NCBI GenBank assembly: GCA_021204865.1
Contig: JAJPYQ010000032.1
Span: forward strand, 33,014-97,013
DNA: 64,000 nt
Source of the DNA: Prevotellaceae bacterium
Lineage (GTDB): Bacteria > Bacteroidota > Bacteroidia > Bacteroidales > Bacteroidaceae
Direction: 5' to 3'
In this document: positions 1 to 9,757 of the stretch, in pieces
Position numbering within the stretch: position 1 is the first letter of the stretch
Layout: each line of letters starts with the position of its first letter
The notes under the pieces: generated by a model
Told to the model about the DNA's origin: nothing
Seen by the model: only the letters and a program-made list of their open reading frames with translations
The model's database searches: none
Position numbers and translations under genes: made by a program

Positions 1-2
1 AG

Positions 3-557
3 ATGACTGACCTCGACGGCGACGAGGCGGACGGCCTTGACGAGACGTGGGTGCCCTACGACGCCTGCCGCAAGCCCTGCGAGCAGGACCAAGGGGAGAG
101 GCATCTCAGCGACGACGAGGTGTACCTGCTGCTCTCCTCTATAAGGAAGGCAATAGGCGAGGAGGGGAAGCTGCTGGTGGTGATAGACGCCTGCCACAGC
201 GGCGACGCTTCCCGTGGCCAGGAGCAGGACGACGGGGCTGCGGTGAGAGGGGCGTGGGAGGTGTTCCGCTTAGACCAAGGCGGCACGGTAGCCAAGACCC
301 TCGGGCAAAGGCAGGAGCAGTGGGTGACGGTGAGCGCCTGCAAGAGCTACCAGAACAACGAGGAGCTCAGGGGCAAGAGGGTAGGGAAGCTCACCTACGC
401 CCTCTCGGAGCTTGCCAAGGGAGGCAAGAGGAGCAACGAGGAGGTGGAGGCGCGGCTGCAAGCCTTCATGCAGGACAATCCCGGCAGGCTGCCCCAGACC
501 CCCGAGGTCACGGGCTTGAAGGGAGAGATGAACATCACGGACGTTATATGTAACTGA
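3..557 (+). CDS. Caspase-like (peptidase C14/metacaspase) protein, 5' truncated by window edge
   Basis: This is the C-terminal part of a caspase-fold cysteine protease. The segment DLDGDEADGLDETWVPYDA is the stretch that in metacaspases directly follows the catalytic His motif (YSGHG), so the true start and the His lie left of the window and the ATG at base 3 is internal. The catalytic Cys motif is present as VVIDACHSGD (Cys64 of the visible part), and VSACKSYQ marks the next strand. The gene ends 2 nt before the sigma-factor gene, so the two are very probably one operon. A role as a regulatory protease in the adjacent sigma/CHAT system is inference from context. Confidence 0.8.
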   Translation: MTDLDGDEADGLDETWVPYDACRKPCEQDQGERHLSDDEVYLLLSSIRKAIGEEGKLLVVIDACHSGDASRGQEQDDGAAVRGAWEVFRLDQGGTVAKTLGQRQEQWVTVSACKSYQNNEELRGKRVGKLTYALSELAKGGKRSNEEVEARLQAFMQDNPGRLPQTPEVTGLKGEMNITDVICN

Positions 558-559
558 AG

Positions 560-1198
560 ATGCCTAAGTCAATTTCATTCTGGCCTAAGCACGCCTACGA
601 GGGGGAGACGGTGTACACGGACACGGAGTACGTCAACGGTCTCCTCAAGGACGAGAAGGTGCAGGCTGCCCTCTACAAGAACTGGCGAAGCTACTTCGAG
701 GAGCACGCGGGCGGCGTGTTCTTCAACCTTGGGGGAAGGGAGAGGGACATCGTGCAAGACACCTTCGTCATCCTCTGGAAGAAGGTGCAGCACGGGCAGA
801 TAAGCGTAAAGGAGGGAAGGCTGTGCGGCAGGGGAGGCAAGCCCTTCACCAGCACCTTGTCTACCTATATGATGGCTATAGCCAAGCGCAACAACCTGGA
901 GAACGTGAAGCAGACGACGGGCAACCTCTCCCTCGACGAGACGATAGCCAAGGAGACCGCCGACGAGCAGGAGGACACGAAGATGAAGCTGAGGGAGATA
1001 GTGGCGAGCCTGCTGGTGACGATGTCCCCCGTCTGCAAGCAGATACTCACCCTCTTCTATTACAACGGCCTCAGGCTCGACGAGATAATGTGGCGTCTGA
1101 ACTCTTACCGCAGCAAGGACGCTCTGAAGACACAGAAGAACAAGTGCCTCAACCGCCTCCGCAAGCTTGCCACTGAGCAATACAATAAGCAGCTATGA
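560..1198 (+). CDS. ECF-type RNA polymerase sigma factor
   Basis: A 212-residue sigma-70-family protein of the extracytoplasmic-function class. Region 2 is visible as DIVQDTFVILWKKV (residues about 64-77), the core-binding and -10 recognition helices. Region 4 is visible as SPVCKQILTLFYYNGLRLDEI followed by a basic helix rich in Lys and Arg (residues about 155-205). The linker is long for an ECF factor. It starts 2 nt after the caspase-like gene and its stop overlaps the start of the anti-sigma-like gene (ATGA), which implies translational coupling. It probably transcribes its own operon, as many ECF factors do, but no target promoter was identified. Confidence 0.8.
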   Translation: MPKSISFWPKHAYEGETVYTDTEYVNGLLKDEKVQAALYKNWRSYFEEHAGGVFFNLGGRERDIVQDTFVILWKKVQHGQISVKEGRLCGRGGKPFTSTLSTYMMAIAKRNNLENVKQTTGNLSLDETIAKETADEQEDTKMKLREIVASLLVTMSPVCKQILTLFYYNGLRLDEIMWRLNSYRSKDALKTQKNKCLNRLRKLATEQYNKQL

Positions 1199-1854
1199 AC
1201 ACGGACTATCAGGACTACATAGACGACTACCTGCTCGGACGTATGACCGACGAGCAGAAGGCGCGCTTCGAGGCTATGCTCGACGAGGACACGGAGCTGC
1301 GTGAGAGCCTGCGGCTGACGAGGATGGTGAGCGAGGAGCTGCGGACTGAGATGGAGCTGAGGGAGAGGATGCGAAGGTGGGACAGAGAGGCTGCCCCAAG
1401 GAGGAAGAGGCGCAGGCGGTGGCAGTGGCTGGGGGGCATAGCCGCCGTGCTTGTGGTAGGCTTAGTTATAAGCACCCTCGTGGTGGGAAGGAGGGGAAGC
1501 GTCAGCGCCCCCGAGCCTGAGGCTGCCCTGAGGGGAAGCGACGACCTCGAGGAGATAAGGCTCTTGATGGAGGCAGGCAAGTGGGAGGAGGCACTGGCGC
1601 AGATTGACTTGGGATTGCTTGAGGCAAGGGACGGGCTCGAGAACGTATGCGCTGCCGAAGGGGAGGAGGAAGACTACGCAAGGGAGGAGTGCAAGCTTCG
1701 CCTGAGCCTGCTTTCGTGGCTAAGGGTGCAGGCACTGCTCGGGCTGGGCAGGAGGGACGAGGCGCTTCAGCTGCTCGACAGCCTACGCACGAGCGACGAC
1801 GAGGATGCCCCGAGGGCTGATTCCATATACCTTTATATAAAGGCTAACCAATAA
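1195..1854 (+). CDS. Anti-sigma-like single-pass membrane protein with extracytoplasmic helical repeat
   Basis: This 219-residue protein has an acidic N-terminal cytoplasmic segment beginning DYIDDYLLGRMTDEQKARFE, similar in layout to zinc-free anti-sigma N-termini in Bacteroidetes. A strongly basic stretch (PRRKRRRR) is followed by one transmembrane helix at about residues 77-97 (WLGGIAAVLVVGLVISTLVV). The C-terminal half looks like one or two degenerate TPR units (GKWEEALAQIDLGLLEA; GRRDEALQLLDSL) and would lie in the periplasm. Its start overlaps the sigma gene. The simplest reading is that it holds the sigma factor at the membrane and senses through its periplasmic repeat, possibly by contacting the downstream TPR-CHAT protein. 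That contact is inferred. Confidence 0.65.
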   Translation: MNTDYQDYIDDYLLGRMTDEQKARFEAMLDEDTELRESLRLTRMVSEELRTEMELRERMRRWDREAAPRRKRRRRWQWLGGIAAVLVVGLVISTLVVGRRGSVSAPEPEAALRGSDDLEEIRLLMEAGKWEEALAQIDLGLLEARDGLENVCAAEGEEEDYAREECKLRLSLLSWLRVQALLGLGRRDEALQLLDSLRTSDDEDAPRADSIYLYIKANQ

Positions 1855-1862
1855 CCAATGAT

Positions 1863-4800
1863 ATGAGAAGCATAAGGATCATCGCCGCCATAGCCTTGGC
1901 GGCATTGCTCTCGCTCCCAGCCTTCGGGCAGATACAGGAGACTATGAACAACGCCTTCGCCCTGAGCAAGGCGAAGCAGTACACCGAGGCTGCCGATGCC
2001 TTCCGCTCCGTGAGGGAGGCGACCAGCCACAAGCGCACTGCCGACGAGCGCACGCTCTTCGGCATCAGCAGCCTTATGCTAAGCACGTGCTGCTACCACT
2101 CCAACCAGTACGAGGAGGGATACCTCGTGGCTAAAGCCTTGCTCACGGACGTGCCCGAGGGGGTGGACAAGGCGACGGTGGTGCAGTACTACGAGCTTAA
2201 CGGCTACTGTGTCGCCCTCGACCTGATGAAGAACGAGAGCAGGAGGTACGACGAGGCGAGGCAGCTGCTCGAGGAACTGCTGCCCCTCGCCGACGCTGAT
2301 ATGCAGGAGCGCATAGCCAAGCGGCTGCCCTTGGCTTGGTATATGCAGGGGAGTACGCTGAGCATTGGGCTTAGTGACAGCGAGGCGCTGGAGTGCTTCC
2401 TTAAGGCGGCGAAGGGCTTCCACGAGATAGGAGACACGGAGGACGAGCTGTCTGCCTTGGCGAGGATAGCAAGCATTAAGAGGAGCCAGAACGACTTCGG
2501 CGGGGCGCTTGAGGCTTATCGTCAAGGGGCTTCGTTAGCCTCCTCGACGGGCAGCGCTGAGAAGCTTATGACGATGCTCGATGGTATGAGCGACGTGTAC
2601 TCCTCGCTGTGCAGCGCCGAGGGGATGGCTGCCGTTGAGAGTGAGATGGACTCAGTGGCAAGGGCTAACACGGGCAACGCCAAGCTTCAGTACGCCTATA
2701 ATAAAAGGAAGGGCGACGAGGCTCGAGGGCAGGGGCAGCTCCAGCTTGCGGAGCTGTGGTACCGCAAGAACGACGCTCTCGCCCCCGAGGCTGACATGGA
2801 AGGCGTGCAGACGATAGCTCTCAGAGACCTCTACCAGCAGATGGGGCAGTATGACCTTGCCCTCCGCTATGCCGAGGAGGACGTGAGGCGGATGGAAGGC
2901 GTAAGCTTGGAGAAGCCCACGGCTGTGGCTCTCGCTTACTCCGACGTGGCTTACATCTACCGTCTGATGGGGGACAGCCTCAACTGCTTCAGGACCTTGG
3001 ACAAGATGTTCGGCTACCTTAACGAGATTGACGAGCCTCGAACGCAGCACGTGCTTTACGACGCTCGGGGGCTGGCTTACGCCTACTTCAAGAACTACGA
3101 GGCGGCGTTGAAGGACTATCAGAAGGGCGACGCTATTATGGCAACGAAGTACGGGGAGGACGACGGCGACCGCGTCACCCTGCTTGCCCTTATGGGCGGA
3201 GCGCAGGGCAAGCTGGGCAACTACGAGGAGTCGAGGGAGCTTTACGTCAAGTACGCCCAGCGGGTGAAGGCGGTGTACGGGGAGAACAGCATAAGCTACG
3301 TCTGCGCCCTCTACTACCTTGCCAACGCCGAGGCCTTGGCTGGCGACTTGGAGAGGGGAAGCCAAGACTACGAGACGGCCATCGCCTTGCTGAGGGGCGT
3401 AGTCAAGAGCCAGCTGCCTTACACCACCCCCGCCGAGAGGGAGGCGCTCTGGGCTAACTTCACCGACATGCTCTCCTCTATGGCGCCCTTCGCCCTCGAG
3501 ATGGGGGCTACCAACGACAGCTTCACACGCTCCTGCTACGACGCCCTCGTGCTGCTCAAGGCGTTCCTCTTGGAGACGGAGCGCACCGCCTACGACATCA
3601 TCAAGCGAAGCGGAACGGAGGCTGACCTCGAGGCGTTCCAGGAGGCGGCGGCACTCGAGAGCCGCATCAAGGACTTGCAGAAGAGCTACAGCGACAACGC
3701 CGACGAGATACTCACGCTCTCCCAAGAGCTCGAGCAGAAGAACAAGGCACTCGCCGCACGCTGTAGGGCTTACGGCGACATCACCTCCCCGATGGACGTG
3801 GACTACTCTCAGGTCAGGGAGGCTCTCCGCGAGGGCGACGTGCTGATAGACTTCACGGACTACGTCTCGGAGACCAGAGGCAGGAAGTACGCCGCCTTCG
3901 TCGTAAGCCCGGGGCAGGAGTACCCACGGCTGCTCCCCCTCTTCGCCGAGGCGCAGATAGACTCGCTCGGGGCGAGGAAGCCTGACAACTACTACCTCGA
4001 GCCCGTCGCCTCCAGCCTGCGCCAGCTCCTGTGGCAGCCCCTCGAGCCTTACGCCACGGAGGGCAAGACGGTCTACTACGTGCCATCGCAGCTGCTCTTC
4101 AACGTCGCCCTCGAGGCCATCCCGCTTGAGGACGGCAGCATCCTCGGCGACCACTACAACTTCGTGCGCCTCTCGTCTGCACGTGAGGTGGCTCGCTACG
4201 GGCAGAGCCTCGCCTTGACGAGGGGAGGGGAGAGGGCAGTGCTCTACGGAGGCTTGCACTACGACGTTGACGCGCAGGAGATGGCTCGGGAGGCCGCCAA
4301 GTACGACCTCAGCCCTCTTCTGGCTATGCGCGGGGCAGCGGGCGGCGGCACGAAGCCCTTCGAAGACCTCTCAGGCACGAAGGCGGAGATAGAGGAGGTC
4401 GGCAGGATACTCACCGAGGGGAGCGTCGAGGTGACCACCTACAGCGGGGCGGACGGCACGGCGGAGTCGTTCCTCAGCCTCGACGGCCAAGCCCCCGCCA
4501 TCCTGCACCTTGCGACGCACGGCTTCTACTACACCCCTCAGGCTGCCCAGAGCGTTGACTACCTTAAGGGGCAGACGGACGCGATGCGGCTCTCGGGACT
4601 TGTCTTCAGCGGAGGCAACGCCGCATGGCTCGGCAAGGAGCTGCCCGAGGGCGTGCTGGGAGGCATACTGACAGCCGACGACATCTCCCGCCTCGACCTT
4701 CAGGGTGCGGAGCTCGTGGTGCTATCCGCCTGCCAGACCGGGCAAGGCGAGGCGACCTCCGAGGGCTTGTACGGCCTTCAGCGAGCCTTCAAGAAGGCGG

Positions 4801-4994
4801 GGGCAAGGGCGATGGTGATGACGCTCTGGAGCGTGAGCGACCAGGTGACAAGGGAGTTCATGGCGGCGTTCCATCGCCAGTTGACCTCCGACGGCACGTG
4901 GGACAAGCGCCGGGCGTTCGAGGCTGCCCGAGCCCTCGTTAGGCAGAAGTACCCCGAGCCGTTCTACTGGGCGCCCTTCGTGATGCTCGACTGA
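1863..4994 (+). CDS. Secreted TPR-CHAT protein (caspase-like C-terminal protease domain)
   Basis: This 1043-residue protein has an N-terminal signal peptide (RIIAAIALAALLSLPAFG, cleaved before QIQE). A long array of tetratricopeptide repeats covers roughly residues 25-620; examples are YTEAADAFRSV, YEAALKDYQKGDA and YEESRELYVKYAQ. The C-terminal CHAT domain spans about residues 650-1043, with the catalytic dyad visible as His886 (LHLATHGFYY) and Cys957 (LSACQTGQGE), so it is probably an active protease. It follows the anti-sigma gene by 8 nt. Family knowledge: CHAT domains are caspase-fold proteases regulated by their TPR arrays. Here the signal peptide puts it in the periplasm, where it could reach the anti-sigma C-terminus. 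The substrate is unknown. Confidence 0.85.
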   Translation: MRSIRIIAAIALAALLSLPAFGQIQETMNNAFALSKAKQYTEAADAFRSVREATSHKRTADERTLFGISSLMLSTCCYHSNQYEEGYLVAKALLTDVPEGVDKATVVQYYELNGYCVALDLMKNESRRYDEARQLLEELLPLADADMQERIAKRLPLAWYMQGSTLSIGLSDSEALECFLKAAKGFHEIGDTEDELSALARIASIKRSQNDFGGALEAYRQGASLASSTGSAEKLMTMLDGMSDVYSSLCSAEGMAAVESEMDSVARANTGNAKLQYAYNKRKGDEARGQGQLQLAELWYRKNDALAPEADMEGVQTIALRDLYQQMGQYDLALRYAEEDVRRMEGVSLEKPTAVALAYSDVAYIYRLMGDSLNCFRTLDKMFGYLNEIDEPRTQHVLYDARGLAYAYFKNYEAALKDYQKGDAIMATKYGEDDGDRVTLLALMGGAQGKLGNYEESRELYVKYAQRVKAVYGENSISYVCALYYLANAEALAGDLERGSQDYETAIALLRGVVKSQLPYTTPAEREALWANFTDMLSSMAPFALEMGATNDSFTRSCYDALVLLKAFLLETERTAYDIIKRSGTEADLEAFQEAAALESRIKDLQKSYSDNADEILTLSQELEQKNKALAARCRAYGDITSPMDVDYSQVREALREGDVLIDFTDYVSETRGRKYAAFVVSPGQEYPRLLPLFAEAQIDSLGARKPDNYYLEPVASSLRQLLWQPLEPYATEGKTVYYVPSQLLFNVALEAIPLEDGSILGDHYNFVRLSSAREVARYGQSLALTRGGERAVLYGGLHYDVDAQEMAREAAKYDLSPLLAMRGAAGGGTKPFEDLSGTKAEIEEVGRILTEGSVEVTTYSGADGTAESFLSLDGQAPAILHLATHGFYYTPQAAQSVDYLKGQTDAMRLSGLVFSGGNAAWLGKELPEGVLGGILTADDISRLDLQGAELVVLSACQTGQGEATSEGLYGLQRAFKKAGARAMVMTLWSVSDQVTREFMAAFHRQLTSDGTWDKRRAFEAARALVRQKYPEPFYWAPFVMLD

Positions 4995-5029
4995 GGCGGC
5001 TGCGACTCGTAGGGCTACAGCCCGAAACT

Positions 5030-5167
5030 CCTTCATTGGACAAGTCGTGGTTCCTTCATTGGACAAGTTCCAACTTGTGTATTGGACAAGTTGGAAGAGT
5101 TCCGTCGGAGGAGTTGCAAGAGTTCCGTCGGAGGAGTTGCAAGAGTTCCGTCGGAGGAGTTGGAAGA
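5030..5167. repeat. Tandem array of six 23-nt units, two sequence subtypes
   Basis: Six consecutive units of exactly 23 nt lie between the convergent CHAT and rpoD genes. Units 1-3 share the core ATTGGACAAGT; units 4-6 share GTTCCGTCGGAGGAGTTG. The phase is unbroken across the change of sequence. Units 4-6 contain the small inverted repeat TCCG-T-CGGA. The rest of the 4995-5264 gap shows no gene or clear terminator. Confidence 0.85.
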
Positions 5168-5264
5168 GGTCAGGCGAACGGGTTTTGGTCCGTCGTACGT
5201 CTCGTTGAGGCTTCTAAGCTCGAGGCTTTGCGGTCGCTAAGACTGGGCGGGTTCAGACCTCTCT

Positions 5265-6122
5265 CTACAGATAGTCCCTCAGCTGCTCCTTCCCTTGGCT
5301 AAGCCTGAGGCGTGTGGCTGCCTTCTCCTTTATCTGCCTGACGCGCTCGCGGGTGAGCGCAAGCGTCAGGCTTATCTCGTCGAGAGACATTGGCTTGCAG
5401 CCTATTCCGTAGTAGAGCCTCAAGACCCTTTGCTCCCGCTCGGGCAGCGTGGAGAGCACCGCGTCCACTTCCCGCTGGAGCGACTCGCGCTCGAGCCTTT
5501 GGTCGGTGGCTGGCTGGTCGCGGTTGGGCAAAAGCTCTGAGAGCGTTGTGTCCTCGCCGTTGGGCAGAGGTGAGTCGATGCTGGCGTGCCTGAGGTTCAC
5601 TCCCAAGAGCTGCGTCACCCGCTCGGGCGGCATCTCGAGGGCCTCGCCAATCTGGTAGACCGACGGTGTGTGCTCATTCAGCTGCTCGAACTCGGCTATG
5701 TACTGGTATATCTTGTGCTGCTCCCCGAGCTTGTTCAGTGGCACTCGCACCATCCGCCCGTGGTCGGCAATGGCCTGCATGATGCTCTGCCTTACCCACC
5801 ACACGGCGTAGGATATGAACTTGAAGCCTCTGGTCTCGTCGAAGCGCTCGGCGGCCTTCAACAGTCCCACGTTGCCCTCGCTGATGAGGTCCATGAGGTC
5901 CATGCCTTGCGAGGGGTATTGCTTGGCGACGGAGACGACGAAGCGCAGGTTGCTGTTCACCATCTTGTCCCTCGCGTCTGTGTCCCCCAGGTGTATGCGC
6001 CGGGCAAGCTCGGTCTCCTCGTCGGGCGAGAGCAGGGGGTAGCGGTCGATCTCGCGGAGATATGCGTTCACGCTCTGAGTGTCCCTGAGCGTTATGCTTG
6101 GGTTCATCTTGATTTGTCGCAT
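5265..6122 (-). CDS. rpoD: RpoD-type (primary) RNA polymerase sigma factor
   Basis: A 285-residue sigma-70-family protein of the compact Bacteroidetes type. Region 1.2 begins SVNAYLREIDRYPLL. Region 2 shows NLRFVVSVAKQY, LMDLISEGNVGLLKAAERFD and FISYAVWWVRQSI. Region 3 shows RVPLNKLGEQHKIYQ. Region 4 shows LPEREQRVLRLYYGIG and the helix-turn-helix SLDEISLTLALTRERVRQI. The ORF track starts two codons earlier (MAMRQIK). I chose the inner ATG because family members begin MRQxK. A TACATTTG promoter element lies about 42 nt upstream. It converges with the CHAT gene across the 23-nt repeat array. Family knowledge: this is the main sigma factor for growth-phase promoters of the TTTG/TAnnTTTG type seen throughout this window. 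Confidence 0.93.
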   Translation of the reverse strand: MRQIKMNPSITLRDTQSVNAYLREIDRYPLLSPDEETELARRIHLGDTDARDKMVNSNLRFVVSVAKQYPSQGMDLMDLISEGNVGLLKAAERFDETRGFKFISYAVWWVRQSIMQAIADHGRMVRVPLNKLGEQHKIYQYIAEFEQLNEHTPSVYQIGEALEMPPERVTQLLGVNLRHASIDSPLPNGEDTTLSELLPNRDQPATDQRLERESLQREVDAVLSTLPEREQRVLRLYYGIGCKPMSLDEISLTLALTRERVRQIKEKAATRLRLSQGKEQLRDYL

Positions 6123-6163
6123 TGCCATTGTGTCAGGGTGGTTTAAGGGTTGTTCTTTAGATG

Positions 6164-6171
6164 CAAATGTA
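6164..6171 (-). promoter_or_regulatory. Bacteroidetes -7 promoter element for rpoD
   Basis: TACATTTG on the minus strand matches TAnnTTTG and lies about 42 nt before the chosen rpoD start. No clear TTTG box is seen 20 nt further upstream. Confidence 0.55.
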
Positions 6172-6221
6172 AGGCTTAATATGGGTTCGCTTGAAGCTCG
6201 TCGCTGACTAATTGACCTGCT

Positions 6222-7763
6222 TTATTCCCACTCGATGGTCGCCGGGGGCTTGGAGGAGATGTCGTAGCACACCCGGTTGACGCCCCTCACCTTGTTGATG
6301 ATGTCGTTGGAGACGCGGGCGAGGAAGTCTTGGGGCAGGCGCGCCCAGTCGGCTGTCATGGCGTCGGTGCTGGTCACCGCCCGCAGTGCCACGGGCCACT
6401 CGTACGTCCTCTCGTCGCCCATCACGCCCACGCTGCGGATGTCGCTCAAGAGTATCGCTCCCGCCTGCCACACTTGGTCGTAGAGCGCGACGCCGTCCTG
6501 CTTGTACGAGCGAAGGGCCCGGATGAAGATGTCGTCCGCCTCCTGAAGCACCCGTATCTTCTCCCTCGTGACGCTCCCGAGGATGCGCACGGCAAGCCCC
6601 GGTCCAGGGAAGGGGTGGCGGGTGATGAGATGCTCGGGCATTCCCAGCTGCCGCCCGACGCGCCTTACCTCGTCCTTGAACAGCCACTTGAGGGGCTCTG
6701 AGAGCCTGAGGTTCATCTCCTTTGGCAGCCCGCCGACGTTGTGGTGGCTCTTTATGACCTTGCCCGTTATGTTGAGGCTCTCGATGCGGTCGGGGTAGAT
6801 GGTGCCTTGCGCAAGCCACTTGGCGTCCCCTATCTTCCTTGCCTCCTCTGTGAACACCTCGACGAAGTCCCGCCCGATTATCTTGCGCTTACGCTCAGGC
6901 TCGCTGACGCCCTCGAGGTCGCTTAGGAACTTCTCGCTCGCGTCCACGCCTATGACGTTCAGACCGAGGCACTCGTAGTCTCGCATCACGCTGGTGAACT
7001 CGTCCTTTCGCAGCATGCCGTGGTCTACGAAGATGCACGTGAGCTGCCTCCCTATGGCTCGGTTAAGCAGCACCGCGGAGACTGAGCTGTCCACACCGCC
7101 CGAAAGCCCGAGGATGACCCTGTCCTCGCCTATCTCGGAGCGCAGCTGAGCGACGGTGGTCTCGATGTAATTGGCAGCCGACCAGTCTTGCCTGCCCCCG
7201 CAGACACTGACCACGAAGTTGCGCAGGAGACGGCTTCCCTCCTCTGTGTGGAAGACCTCAGGGTGGAACTGCACGCCCCATACGGGCATGTCGTCTGCCG
7301 CGAAGGCTGCGTTCCTGACGCGGGCGGTGCTTGCAATGGCGTGGAACTTAGGCGGCAGGGAGGTTATCGTGTCCCCGTGGCTCATCCACACCTGACTGCC
7401 TGTATGGAAGCCTTGGAAGAGTGGGTTGGCGGTGTCGATGACGGAGAGGTTAGCCCGCCCGTACTCTCGGCTCGCGGCGGGCTCGACCGTGCCTCCAAGC
7501 TCGTGGCTGATGTATTGCGCCCCGTAGCAGATGCCAAGCACGGGCAGTTTGCCGAGCAGCTGCCCGAGGTCCATGCGGAAAGCCTGAGGGTCGCAGACGC
7601 TCAGAGGGCTGCCCGAGAGTATCACGCCAATAACGTCAGGGTCGTCGGCGGGGAACTTATTATAAGGAAGTATCTCGCAGAAGGTGTCGAGCTCCCTGAG
7701 GCGACGTGCGATAAGCTGCGTCGTCTGGCTCCCGAAGTCGAGGATGATTATCTTTTGCTGCAC
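6222..7763 (-). CDS. guaA: GMP synthase (glutamine-hydrolysing)
   Basis: This 513-residue protein makes GMP from XMP, ATP and glutamine, the last step of GMP synthesis. The class I glutamine amidotransferase domain (about 1-195) has its nucleophile in LGICYGAQY and the catalytic His and Glu in [13 protein letters not shown]. The ATP-pyrophosphatase domain (about 200-385) carries the P-loop [16 protein letters not shown]. The C-terminal dimerisation domain ends TIEWE, as in the family. Length is normal. It starts 2 nt after the stop of the upstream outer-membrane barrel gene, so the two are co-transcribed from the promoter near 8575. Confidence 0.97.
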   Translation of the reverse strand: MQQKIIILDFGSQTTQLIARRLRELDTFCEILPYNKFPADDPDVIGVILSGSPLSVCDPQAFRMDLGQLLGKLPVLGICYGAQYISHELGGTVEPAASREYGRANLSVIDTANPLFQGFHTGSQVWMSHGDTITSLPPKFHAIASTARVRNAAFAADDMPVWGVQFHPEVFHTEEGSRLLRNFVVSVCGGRQDWSAANYIETTVAQLRSEIGEDRVILGLSGGVDSSVSAVLLNRAIGRQLTCIFVDHGMLRKDEFTSVMRDYECLGLNVIGVDASEKFLSDLEGVSEPERKRKIIGRDFVEVFTEEARKIGDAKWLAQGTIYPDRIESLNITGKVIKSHHNVGGLPKEMNLRLSEPLKWLFKDEVRRVGRQLGMPEHLITRHPFPGPGLAVRILGSVTREKIRVLQEADDIFIRALRSYKQDGVALYDQVWQAGAILLSDIRSVGVMGDERTYEWPVALRAVTSTDAMTADWARLPQDFLARVSNDIINKVRGVNRVCYDISSKPPATIEWE

Positions 7764-7765
7764 CT

Positions 7766-8533
7766 TTAGAACCTGTAGCCCAGGGTGATGCTGATGCAGA
7801 AGTTCTTGAGCTTGTCAGCGTTGTACTGATATTCTGTCCCGAAAGCATCGCGATACTCTCCACGGAGCATATCCGTCAAGCCCCAGTCGCAGCCCACGTT
7901 AACTGAATAGTGCTTCAGGTATTCCGCTCCGACACGGAAGCCGATGCCCGTGTCGAAACGCTGGAAGCCCCAGCAAGCCATGTCGGCGTCCCCATTCTCC
8001 TTGAATGTGGCGTATTTGAAATTGGCTGTGTTGGCAGGGTAGCCTTCACGTTCTGTGTCGAACCGGTTGTGTCCTGCCACGCCAATCGCGAAGTATGGAC
8101 CGAACTCACCGAAGATTCCCCAGTCGTCGCTGAAGTTGTAACGGAAGCCCACGTGGATGGGGATGGAGATGTAATGCTCGGTTACCTTGTGGGTTCCGGG
8201 GTACGGCACATTGTCTTCCTCGTCGTCAAAACGGCTTGGGTACTCCAGACCTTTCCGCTTTCCTCCTTTTTGCGTCCACTCCAGACCAAGGCTGATGTAG
8301 GTTCCGTGTGCGTCGGGCAGATAATACTCGCCTTTTATCGCGATGTCCACACCCGCTTTGTTGTTCATCTTGAAGCTGGTGCCGTCGATGATGTCGAAAT
8401 AGCCGTGTATCTTTGACACATTCATCCCGAACTGTGCCTGCCACGAAAGCCCTTCCTCAGGCTCATGGTCGAGGGCTCTTGCGCTTGCAGCCCCGAGAAG
8501 GAGGACGATTGCCGCCAATAATGCTTTCTTCAT
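7766..8533 (-). CDS. Outer-membrane beta-barrel protein (PorT-like family)
   Basis: A 255-residue protein with a signal peptide ([19 protein letters not shown]). The mature part has alternating polar and aromatic beta-strand segments ([57 protein letters not shown]) and ends in an aromatic-terminal strand ([11 protein letters not shown]), typical of small outer-membrane barrels of the OMP_b-brl type. It is the first gene of an operon with guaA (2-nt spacing). The link with purine synthesis may only reflect position. Its function is unknown. Confidence 0.75.
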   Translation of the reverse strand: MKKALLAAIVLLLGAASARALDHEPEEGLSWQAQFGMNVSKIHGYFDIIDGTSFKMNNKAGVDIAIKGEYYLPDAHGTYISLGLEWTQKGGKRKGLEYPSRFDDEEDNVPYPGTHKVTEHYISIPIHVGFRYNFSDDWGIFGEFGPYFAIGVAGHNRFDTEREGYPANTANFKYATFKENGDADMACWGFQRFDTGIGFRVGAEYLKHYSVNVGCDWGLTDMLRGEYRDAFGTEYQYNADKLKNFCISITLGYRF

Positions 8534-8570
8534 AATGGTGTTCTTTATGCTTTTGTTCTTGTTCCGCCAA

Positions 8571-8602
8571 CAAAATTAATGGATTTCCTGCGCACATACA
8601 AA
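8571..8602 (-). promoter_or_regulatory. Promoter for the barrel-guaA operon
   Basis: On the minus strand TTTG (8602-8599) is followed after 20 nt by TAATTTTG (8578-8571). This fits the Bacteroidetes -33/-7 consensus. It is divergent from the gap promoter. Confidence 0.7.
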
Positions 8603-8611
8603 AGAATTCTG

Positions 8612-8619
8612 TAACTTTG
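8612..8619 (+). promoter_or_regulatory. -7 promoter element for gap
   Basis: TAACTTTG exactly fits TAnnTTTG and lies 48 nt before the gap start codon. The -33 box is not obvious at the expected distance. Confidence 0.65.
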
Positions 8620-8652
8620 CACCGCAATGAGGCAAAAAAGTCTAATCTCTAA

Positions 8653-9681
<1,029 letters not shown>

Positions 9682-9710
9682 CACGACTGGAGACCACACC
9701 TTAATAGCTA

Positions 9711-9744
9711 TAACCTCCTGACTGCCTTGCCAGGAGGTTATTTC
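9711..9744 (+). terminator. Rho-independent terminator of gap
   Basis: A 10-bp perfect stem (TAACCTCCTG / CAGGAGGTTA) with a 10-nt loop is followed by TTTCTT. It starts 29 nt after the gap stop codon. Confidence 0.85.
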
Positions 9745-9757
9745 TTACCTCTCCCGT

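Noticed and set aside
2652-4259. 535-aa antisense ORF opposite the CHAT gene
   Set aside because: It is a shadow of the GC-rich coding frame and has no domain; the sense frame has TPR and CHAT motifs.
5030-5167. Short tandem repeats considered as a CRISPR array (also at 17.4, 57.1 and 63.9 kb)
   Set aside because: The units are contiguous 23-mers without spacers, and no cas gene is present.
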